Part shown: one piece after another, positions 1 to 5,952 of the stretch
How positions within the stretch are numbered: the first letter of the stretch is position 1
Layout of the letters: every line of letters begins with the position of its first letter
DNA from: Actinomycetota bacterium
GTDB taxonomy: Bacteria > Actinomycetota > Actinomycetes > Actinomycetales > Microbacteriaceae
DNA: 6,032 nt
Reading direction: 5' to 3'
Assembly (NCBI GenBank): GCA_009704705.1
Contig: WLDR01000092.1
Coordinates: 1 to 6,032 of the forward strand
Program-made: the position numbers and the translations under genes
The notes under the pieces: generated by a model
The model's database searches: none
What the model was told of the DNA's origin: nothing
Seen by the model: only the letters and a program-made list of their open reading frames with translations

Positions 1-441
1 CGCTGCGGCCAGGCTCACATTTTCTGGAATCTCAAACGCGAACCGAGATGGGACGACGATTTTTTCAGCCAGGGCTCCGGCCCAGTGGCCGCGAATTCCA
101 AGTTCGTTCCGATCAGGACAGACGTGTTGACGCCCGTTCTTGCAAAATGAGCAACGACCGCAGCCGAGCATCGTGTCAGCGGTAACCCGCTTGCCCAGCC
201 ACTCGCTGTCAGTCTCGGAACCGACTTCAACGACTCGGCCGACCCACTCATGGCCAAGACGAATGGGGAACGTGGTGAAGCCCTGCTGGATGTACGCCAT
301 CTCGCCGGTATACAACTCGACATCGGTGCCACAAATGCCGACTCGTTCAACCTCAACGACGAGCTCCCCCGCTCCGGCAATCGGGTCAGCAAGCTCGTGC
401 ACCTCAGCGACACCGGGAGAGGTGACAACGAGCGCGCGCAT
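1..441 (-). CDS. Zinc-dependent medium-chain alcohol/polyol/sugar dehydrogenase, N-terminal part (cut by window edge)
   Basis: This is the N-terminal 147 residues of an MDR-superfamily zinc dehydrogenase; the frame is open to base 1, so the Rossmann NAD(P)-binding half lies outside the window. Seen: a GroES-like catalytic domain with candidate catalytic-zinc ligands C37 (ICGTD), H64 and E65 (LGHEWVG), and a four-cysteine structural-zinc lobe at C94, C97, C100 and C108. This pattern is typical of full-length, NAD(P)-dependent alcohol, threonine, sorbitol or sugar dehydrogenases of about 340-360 residues. The start is the ATG at 441-439. It shares one base with the TAA stop of the FAH gene (TAATG), and no clear Shine-Dalgarno precedes it, so translation is probably coupled to that gene. 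In this operon it could be the first-step sugar 1-dehydrogenase, giving an aldonolactone for the SMP-30 domain, or a polyol/aldehyde dehydrogenase. Family assignment is secure; the substrate is unknown. Confidence 0.93.
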   Translation of the reverse strand, partial: MRALVVTSPGVAEVHELADPIAGAGELVVEVERVGICGTDVELYTGEMAYIQQGFTTFPIRLGHEWVGRVVEVGSETDSEWLGKRVTADTMLGCGRCSFCKNGRQHVCPDRNELGIRGHWAGALAEKIVVPSRFAFEIPENVSLAAA

Positions 442-1313
442 TACTTGGCCGCGTGGTCGTCCGCCAACACGCGCTGAGTCTGCGTGCCGAGCTTGGCTAT
501 CGTAAGCGTCATCGTTTCTCCGCCGACAAGATACGTCGGGGGCTTCATGCCAAGTCCCACTCCCGGCGGCGTGCCGGTGTTGATCAGGTCGCCCGGCTCA
601 AGTGCGAGGAACTGGCTCAGGTAGTGCACCAAGAATGCGGGCCCGAAAACCATCTTGTTTGTGTTGCCGGTTTGTCGCCGAACACCATCGATGTCGAGAG
701 TCATATCGAGGTTCATGGGGTCACCGACCTCATCTGGTGTCACCAGGTACGGACCCGCAGGGTTAAAAGTCGGTGCGGACTTACCTTTCGACCACTGTCC
801 CGAACGCTCAATCTGCCATTCGCGCTCGCTGACGTCGTTGACCATGACATAGCCCGCGATAGCCGCCTCGGCCTCGGCCTCGTTGGCGAGATACAAACTG
901 CGTCGGCCGATGACGATGCCTAATTCGATTTCCCAGTCCGTCTTGATGGATGAACGGGGAATCTGCACGTCGTCGTTCGGCCCAATCAGGGTGTTTGGAG
1001 ACTTGGTGAACATGATTGGTTCATCGGGAACCTTGCTGCCACTTTCCGCGGCGTGATCGCTGTAGTTGAGCCCGATGCACAGAATCTGGTGAGGGCGAGC
1101 GAATGGGGCTCCGAATCGGCGGCCACCGACGGGTTCCACGTTTCCCGCTGCGACACGATCCGCGACGACCTCGGGAAGCGACGCGAGCTTTCCCGACGCA
1201 AAGAACGACTCATTGAAGTCGCCAACGACGTCGGACAAGTCGACAAACTCGTCGTCGCCAACGAGCACACCCGGAATCTCAGCACCTACGGCACCCAATC
1301 GAACCAGCTTCAT
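441..1313 (-). CDS. FAH-family hydrolase, probable 2,4-diketo-3-deoxy-aldonate hydrolase (2-keto-3-deoxy-L-fuconate pathway type)
   Basis: This is a 290-residue fumarylacetoacetate-hydrolase family protein, full length for the single-domain bacterial type, with a small N-terminal domain (about 1-70) before the catalytic fold (about 75-285). Seen: GLNYSDHAAESG at 81-92, TDWEIELG at 125-132 with metal-ligand candidates E128 and E130, NDVSEREWQ at 159-167 with ligand D160, QWSKGKS at 173-179 with the conserved lysine, and GTPPGVGLG at 247-255. Known: members with these motifs use Mg2+ or Mn2+ to cleave C-C bonds in acylpyruvate-like diketo acids. The ERxGQWxKGK block resembles enzymes that cleave 2,4-diketo-3-deoxy-L-fuconate/rhamnonate to pyruvate and lactate; similar proteins are often annotated ureidoglycolate lyase. 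Inferred: it acts directly after the upstream SDR. The start ATG lies 32 bases after the fusion gene's stop, with a purine-rich weak ribosome site; the stop overlaps the next gene's ATG. Fold certainty is high, exact substrate moderate. Confidence 0.93.
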   Translation of the reverse strand: MKLVRLGAVGAEIPGVLVGDDEFVDLSDVVGDFNESFFASGKLASLPEVVADRVAAGNVEPVGGRRFGAPFARPHQILCIGLNYSDHAAESGSKVPDEPIMFTKSPNTLIGPNDDVQIPRSSIKTDWEIELGIVIGRRSLYLANEAEAEAAIAGYVMVNDVSEREWQIERSGQWSKGKSAPTFNPAGPYLVTPDEVGDPMNLDMTLDIDGVRRQTGNTNKMVFGPAFLVHYLSQFLALEPGDLINTGTPPGVGLGMKPPTYLVGGETMTLTIAKLGTQTQRVLADDHAAK

Positions 1314-1315
1314 GT

Positions 1316-1326
1316 CTTTCTCTTTT
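1316..1326 (-). promoter_or_regulatory. Weak purine-rich ribosome-binding site of the FAH gene
   Basis: Read on the minus strand, the bases just before the FAH ATG are AAAAGAGAAAG followed by two bases and then the start codon. This is purine-rich and partly complementary to the 16S anti-Shine-Dalgarno, but it is not a clean GGAGG. It sits in the only true intergenic gap of the operon (32 bases, 1314-1345), in which I see no promoter or terminator hairpin. It supports the ATG at 1313-1311 as the start. Confidence 0.4.
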
Positions 1327-1345
1327 CGTTCTCTTGTCGAAGCGT

Positions 1346-3022
1346 CTAGTCGGTTCGCCAGGACGGGCTTATCGTGCTGCCCATCCAGCGATATTCATGC
1401 TTTCCAACGGCGCCGACGTCACTCACAAAGATTGCGCCGGAATCATCAGTGACATCCTCCAGACCGAGGAGTGCCGAAGTGATTGCGAGTCTATTCAGAG
1501 ATTCACCAACAAAACCAACGCACGTTGGTTGCTGCGCATCGACATACACCTCGCCTAAGCGGTGGCCATCTGCCGCATACCGGGCGACGTGCGACCCACC
1601 CCAGAATGCAATCCACAGGTCGCCGCTCGCATCCACGGTCATGCCGTCGGCAAAGTGCGGGAAGTCATCAATGATGGTGACCCATGGTTCATCGGAATCA
1701 AACTCGCCAGCGGAATAGGAATGCGAGCTGAGCGTGCCGGCGAGGGTGTCGATGTGAAACACCGTTGACCCGTCGGGCGCGAAGCCGAGACCGTTCGACA
1801 TTCCCAGGCCCGTGCGCAACACCTCGGTCGAGCCATCCGGCGAGATGCGCAACAACACCTCTTGGTCATGGCCCGCGGGGACGTCCTCCAGAGACAATGT
1901 TCCGACCAGGAATCGACCCTGCGGATCGACGATACCGTCGTTCATTCTCCAGGGGCCCCGGCCGTTCGGCGCGACGTATTCTTCGAGGTCGGGACCGAAG
2001 GAAACTTCTCCCGAAGGCGAGACTGTGGCCAGGCCGTGAGCAGCCGCCACGAGTAACCCACCGTCTTCGGCGAGGGCCACCGCTCCGGATGTCTGACCGA
2101 GGTGCCGATCATCCACGACATCAATGTGGTCGCCGTTCAGCCTGCCGGCAAGAACTCGTCCCTGAAGGATGTCGACCCAGCGCACAAGTTGGGCGCGGTC
2201 GTCCCAGATGACCCCCTCGCTCAACTCGAATGTCGGCTCAGTAGCGGTCGAAACTGTCGGTGTGGACATTGTTTGTTCAGGCCGAAGGCGCAGTTCTTGC
2301 ATGCCACCATCCACGGCAACCGATGTGCCCGAGGTCGAACCAGAATGCGGGCTTGCAAGGTAGGCGACGGCGTGCGCGATTTCATCGGGACTCACCAGGC
2401 GTCCATGTGGTTGGCGTGCCTCGAGAGCTTTTCGTTCGGCAACCGGGTCGTCAGCTTTAGCCAACAGCGAATCGATCCACGGGGTGTCTGCGGTGCCCGG
2501 GTTGACCGCGTTCACTCGAATGCCCTCACGAATGTGATCAGCGGCCATCGCGCGAGTCATCGCGAGCACCGCTCCCTTCGTTGCGCTGTAGAGAACGCGT
2601 TGCGGAACGCCAGCCGTGGCAACCAACGATGAAAGATTCACGATTGCGGCGGCCGGTGACTGGCGCAAATACGGGAGGGCTGCTCGACTCACGCGGGCCA
2701 TGCCAACCACGTTGATGTCCCACACGCGATGCCACTCATCGTCGTCGTTACTCGCGACGTCGCCCTGGGCACCGATACCGGCGTTATTGACGACGATGTC
2801 AAGACGACCAAACTTCGCCACGACCGCGTCCACACCAGCAATCACAGAAGTGTCGTCAGCGACATTCACGGTAACGCCGAATGCATACTCGGGGATGCCC
2901 GCGATGTTGAGATCGAAGACAGCAATGGATGCTCCGCCCTCGTGTAGCCGACGCACGACGGCCGCGCCGATACCCGAGGCGCCTCCTGTCACGATGGCGA
3001 CGAGTCCTGAGAATTCGGTCAT
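1346..3022 (-). CDS. Bifunctional fusion: short-chain dehydrogenase (probable 2-keto-3-deoxy-aldonate dehydrogenase) plus SMP-30/gluconolactonase-type lactonase
   Basis: One uninterrupted 558-residue frame holds two complete enzymes. Residues 1 to about 250 are a classical SDR: TGGASGIG (12-19) binds the dinucleotide, D37 at the end of strand beta-2 favours NAD, NNAG is at 79-82, N104, S132, Y145 and K149 form the catalytic tetrad, and NPGTADTP is at 174-181. The NPGTxDTP and ARQPHGRL blocks recall 2-keto-3-deoxy-L-fuconate dehydrogenases. Residues about 262-558 are a six-bladed-propeller lactonase: candidate metal ligands are E269 (LSEG), N410 (SNGLGF) and D459 (ADGMTVD), and R359 and N361 (WRMNDG) match the substrate side. 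Both halves have the length of free-standing homologues, joined by a linker of about 15 residues containing M252, a likely former lactonase start. The ATG overlaps the upstream stop (ATGA) and has an AAGGA site. Inferred: cytoplasmic, with lactone opening and ketoacid oxidation in one sugar pathway. The alternative is an SDR sugar 1-dehydrogenase feeding its own lactonase. Confidence 0.92.
   Translation of the reverse strand: MTEFSGLVAIVTGGASGIGAAVVRRLHEGGASIAVFDLNIAGIPEYAFGVTVNVADDTSVIAGVDAVVAKFGRLDIVVNNAGIGAQGDVASNDDDEWHRVWDINVVGMARVSRAALPYLRQSPAAAIVNLSSLVATAGVPQRVLYSATKGAVLAMTRAMAADHIREGIRVNAVNPGTADTPWIDSLLAKADDPVAERKALEARQPHGRLVSPDEIAHAVAYLASPHSGSTSGTSVAVDGGMQELRLRPEQTMSTPTVSTATEPTFELSEGVIWDDRAQLVRWVDILQGRVLAGRLNGDHIDVVDDRHLGQTSGAVALAEDGGLLVAAAHGLATVSPSGEVSFGPDLEEYVAPNGRGPWRMNDGIVDPQGRFLVGTLSLEDVPAGHDQEVLLRISPDGSTEVLRTGLGMSNGLGFAPDGSTVFHIDTLAGTLSSHSYSAGEFDSDEPWVTIIDDFPHFADGMTVDASGDLWIAFWGGSHVARYAADGHRLGEVYVDAQQPTCVGFVGESLNRLAITSALLGLEDVTDDSGAIFVSDVGAVGKHEYRWMGSTISPSWRTD
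2267..2281 (-). other. Domain junction of the SDR-lactonase fusion, with out-of-frame TGA and relic start codon
   Basis: Read on the minus strand, the junction is CCTGAACAAACAATG. In the open frame this gives P248-E249-Q250-T251-M252. One frame over, a TGA (2279-2277) would end the SDR shortly after its usual C-terminal VDGGM strand, and the ATG (2269-2267) seven bases later would start a normal-length lactonase. No AGGAG-like ribosome site precedes that ATG, so independent lactonase translation would have to be coupled. This is what a small indel between two adjacent genes would leave behind; a sequencing or assembly indel would look the same. Confidence 0.6.
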
Positions 3023-5952
3023 GAGTGTTCCTTGGTCGAGATTTTCGCAGGATAGTCTTCGCGAGACTGGGCGCGGGAGTCAAGGGTTTCGAGCACGTGA
3101 ACGAATTTCTCGCCTGTGGCACGACTCATGCCGATTTCGCACGTGCGATTGCACGAAACGAACGCGTCGACAGTTTCGCCAAATCGGGAGGCGACCTCCT
3201 CGGCCTCGGCCGCCGTGGCGCTTTTCGTCAGATCTGGGTGAAGCATGCCCCGGTCGCCGGCGAAACCACAGCAGCCCCAGGCATCGGGGACGATCGCCTC
3301 ATCAGCAACCGCACGGGCAACCGACATTAGGTTCTCATTCGACCCGGAACGCGTGCTCGAACAGGTGGGGTGCACCACAACGGTCGCCAGTTTCTCTGCA
3401 ACACGAACGCGAGGCAAAATGTGCTCGGCTGCGAAGTCAACAGCGTCGAGAATCCTCAGATTGGCGAAGCGCGAATTCTGCGCAACCGCCGACTTGATGG
3501 CTGCGACGAGCCCCTCCGAACACGACGAGTTATCACAGACGATTGCTAATCGACCCGAGTCGGAGGCGAGCCAGAGGGCGTCAACCGTTCGGGAAACCAT
3601 GGCCTCATATCCGGCCTCAATGCCCTTTGATTTCCACGGTGTTCCGCAACACAGACCGTCGAGACCGACGGGTCGAGCGAGCGAAATCCCCGCTTTTTTG
3701 GCTAGCGATTCGAACGCGACAGCGACACCGTCGCCGCCATCTGCCGGACCAAACATGCTGCCGACGCACGCTTGAAAATAGACGACCGTAGGTGGTGAGG
3801 CATCGCTGTGAGCCGATGGGGCCTGGGCGTCGTTTGTTCCACGGGCACGGCCTCCGCGAGGCAGGTCGCGCGACCACAGCGGAACCGTGTCGGCTCCCAG
3901 CACAACCCGCGCGAGTCGGTTGGGGCCGGCAATCAGAGGCGACGGGATTTTGCTCGCAAGTGTCAAAATGCGACCGGCAAAAGTCGAAACTGTCTTCCAG
4001 TGGCGCGCAGCTAGAGTCCACGCTCGGCTCTGCACCCCACCCACCGTGTCGGTACGCAGATGGCGAACGAGGTCGCCGGTATTGATTCGAACCGGGCAGG
4101 CGGTCTGACACATGCCATCCACGGCACAGGTCTCGATGACATCAAATTCTTGTGCGCGGATCAACTCCCGCTCGAGCGCTCGGTTGCCGTCTGACGAGGC
4201 CTGTGCAATCGCGCGACGCACAACAATTCGTTGCCTCGGCGTTGTGGTCAAATCCTTACTGGGGCACACCGGCTCGCAGTATCCGCACTCCACGCAACGG
4301 TCCACTTCATCTTCAACGGTCGGCGTCGACTTCAGATTCTTGACGTGCAGATCGTTATCGGTGGTCAAGATGATGTCGGGGTTGAGGATTCCGTTCGGGT
4401 CACATGCTCGCTTGATTTCACGCATGACCGTGTAGAGCTCGGGCCCATACTGTCGCTCGACAAAAGGGGCCATGATGCGACCGGTGCCATGCTCTGCTTT
4501 GAGCGTGCCCCCGGCCGCGAGAACCATGTCGACCATGTCTTCGGTGAAGGAGCGGTAGCGAGCCACGCTTGCTGCGGAGTCAAAGTTCTCGTTGACCAGA
4601 AAATGGATGTTCCCGTCCTTTGCGTGGCCAAAAATCACGGCGTCGTCGTAACCGTGCACATCGAAAAGGCGCAGCAGTTTGGTGCACGTTTCCGACAGCT
4701 TCGCAACCGGTACAGCCACGTCCTCGAGAAGAGCGGTGGTTCCGCTCGGGCGCTCGCCCACCACAGTCGCATAGAGGCCCTTGCGAATGTGCCAGAGGGC
4801 TGCACGAAGCCCAGGGTCTTGGGTCAGCTCCGGCGTCACAGAAAGTGTCAGTCGGGCAAAAAGAGCGGTTGCCCGGCTCGTCAATTTGTTCAATGACGCT
4901 TGATCCGGCGCCTGATATTCAACCAACAACGCGCAGTGATTCACAATGTCGAGTTTCGGCAAAGTTGCGCGCGATTCCTCATCTTTCACCGCAGCGCGAA
5001 GGGACGAGGAATCCATCAATTCGATTGTGGCGGGCGCGGTGGCGATGAGGTCGACGAGTGAGTCGGTTGCCGCGTGCAGAGAGTCGAAGACGAGAAGGGT
5101 CGTCGCCGCAGCGGGCATCACAGCCACGGTGTTGAAAGTTGCTTCGGCCACAAAACCGAGTGTGCCCTCGCTGCCCACCATGAGGTGGGTCAGGATCTGC
5201 GCCGGAGAATCAAAATCGACGAGCGCATTCAGCGAATATCCCATCGTGTTCTTGATGGCGAACTGCCGCTCAATCTCGGCCTTCAAGCCGTCGGTGTTCA
5301 GGATGCGCTCACGCAACTCCAGCAGAGTCGCACACAGGTTCGGCTCTGCCTCACGAAGACGTTGCTCGGCGTCGGCGAGGCTCGTGTCGACGACGGTGCC
5401 GCTGGGCAGCACGACGATGGCTGACCGCAGCGTGTTGTACGTGTTCTGGGCCGTACCGCAAGCCATGCCACTCGAGTTATTCGCGACCACTCCACCAATG
5501 GTGCAGGCGATTTCGCTCGCCGGGTCGGGGCCGAGCTTGCGGCCGTGGCGCATCAAGCGGGTGTTGACCTGACGAATTGTCGCGCCCGGTTGAACGCGGG
5601 CAATCGCACCGCCGGATTCAATCTCGATTCGGCGAAAGTGGGCGCGCGTGTCGACGAGGAGGTTGTCGGTCGAGGCCTGTCCCGACAAACTCGTTCCACC
5701 CGAGCGAAACGTCACCCCGCGAGCCGACGAGCTCGCAAACCGAAACAGTTGCGCAATCTCCGCGATGTCACGCGGAACGACAACGGCGTCTGGTGTGAGC
5801 AGGTAGTGCGACGCATCCACTGCAGAGACGACACGGTCGAAGGCTCGGGTCGTCACAGCATCAGGTCGGCCGAGGGCTGCCGTCAGGGCTTGCAGAAGCG
5901 GTTTTTGCCCGAGAACAAGTTTTGCGCGCGAAGCCGAGCTAGTGAGACTCAC
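3019..5952 (-). CDS. FAD-linked, [4Fe-4S] and CCG-domain 2-hydroxyacid dehydrogenase (D-lactate / glycolate / D-2-hydroxyglutarate type)
   Basis: This is a 977-residue three-part oxidoreductase of the GlcD-plus-GlcF / YdiJ / Dld-II kind, usually about 950-1020 residues. Residues about 50-280 are an FAD_binding_4 (PCMH) domain: RSGGTSLSGQ (83-92), GGVVANNSSGMACG (153-166) and VGSEGTLGF (259-267). Residues about 285-530 are the FAD-oxidase C-terminal domain: GHAKDGNIHF (442-451), EHGTGR (487-492) and DPNGILNPD (518-526). Then come iron-sulfur cysteines C553, C556, C559, C563 and C609, C615, C619. After a polar linker (about 698-720), two CCG-type modules carry CCG at 768-770 and CCG at 894-896, plus C729, C806, C811, C864, C934 and C938. 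It probably oxidises a 2-hydroxyacid to a 2-oxoacid and passes electrons to the quinone pool from the inner membrane face; no transmembrane segment is evident. The GTG start at 5952 was chosen over an ATG at 6030 because the extra 26 residues are low-quality sequence lying antiparallel-free over the upstream gene's tail, and AGGG sits six bases before the GTG. It overlaps the upstream stop by 14 bases. Confidence 0.93.
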   Translation of the reverse strand: MSLTSSASRAKLVLGQKPLLQALTAALGRPDAVTTRAFDRVVSAVDASHYLLTPDAVVVPRDIAEIAQLFRFASSSARGVTFRSGGTSLSGQASTDNLLVDTRAHFRRIEIESGGAIARVQPGATIRQVNTRLMRHGRKLGPDPASEIACTIGGVVANNSSGMACGTAQNTYNTLRSAIVVLPSGTVVDTSLADAEQRLREAEPNLCATLLELRERILNTDGLKAEIERQFAIKNTMGYSLNALVDFDSPAQILTHLMVGSEGTLGFVAEATFNTVAVMPAAATTLLVFDSLHAATDSLVDLIATAPATIELMDSSSLRAAVKDEESRATLPKLDIVNHCALLVEYQAPDQASLNKLTSRATALFARLTLSVTPELTQDPGLRAALWHIRKGLYATVVGERPSGTTALLEDVAVPVAKLSETCTKLLRLFDVHGYDDAVIFGHAKDGNIHFLVNENFDSAASVARYRSFTEDMVDMVLAAGGTLKAEHGTGRIMAPFVERQYGPELYTVMREIKRACDPNGILNPDIILTTDNDLHVKNLKSTPTVEDEVDRCVECGYCEPVCPSKDLTTTPRQRIVVRRAIAQASSDGNRALERELIRAQEFDVIETCAVDGMCQTACPVRINTGDLVRHLRTDTVGGVQSRAWTLAARHWKTVSTFAGRILTLASKIPSPLIAGPNRLARVVLGADTVPLWSRDLPRGGRARGTNDAQAPSAHSDASPPTVVYFQACVGSMFGPADGGDGVAVAFESLAKKAGISLARPVGLDGLCCGTPWKSKGIEAGYEAMVSRTVDALWLASDSGRLAIVCDNSSCSEGLVAAIKSAVAQNSRFANLRILDAVDFAAEHILPRVRVAEKLATVVVHPTCSSTRSGSNENLMSVARAVADEAIVPDAWGCCGFAGDRGMLHPDLTKSATAAEAEEVASRFGETVDAFVSCNRTCEIGMSRATGEKFVHVLETLDSRAQSREDYPAKISTKEHS
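3029..3033 (-). promoter_or_regulatory. Ribosome-binding site of the SDR-lactonase fusion gene
   Basis: AAGGA on the minus strand lies six bases before the ATG at 3022-3020, inside the last codons of the FAD/Fe-S gene. With the ATGA stop/start overlap, it supports this start and suggests translational coupling between the oxidoreductase and the fusion protein. Confidence 0.65.

Noticed and set aside
15..428. A 137-codon minus-strand open frame at the left end
   Set aside because: It is an alternative frame of the zinc dehydrogenase, whose true frame (441 to 1) carries all the expected zinc ligands and runs off the window.
609..619. Apparent loss of a cysteine in the second iron-sulfur motif of the oxidoreductase (residues 609-619, bases 4128-4096)
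   Set aside because: The C-x5-C-x3-C-P spacing with VDGxC between the first two cysteines is what I recall for this family, so it is not evidence of a broken cluster. The start and end fields here are residue numbers; the base positions are given in the description.
1314..1345. Possible promoter or terminator in the 32-base gap between the fusion gene and the FAH gene
   Set aside because: The gap is too short, and no stem-loop with a T run or convincing -10/-35 pair was seen. It mainly holds a purine-rich ribosome site.
2616..3497. A 293-codon plus-strand open frame spanning the boundary of the fusion gene and the oxidoreductase
   Set aside because: It lies antisense to two genes with clear catalytic motifs, crosses their junction, is Arg/Ser/Pro-rich with no recognisable domain, and is the usual shadow frame in GC-rich DNA.
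4231..4896. A 221-codon plus-strand open frame opposite the FAD-oxidase C-terminal and Fe-S region
   Set aside because: It is the complement of a conserved coding region carrying the GHAKDGNIHF, EHGTGR and cysteine motifs. It has no motif of its own, and I see no ribosome site that would argue for it.
4946..5572. A 208-codon plus-strand open frame opposite the FAD-binding domain
   Set aside because: It is the complement of the conserved PCMH fold. Its composition is that of a shadow frame, with no family resemblance.
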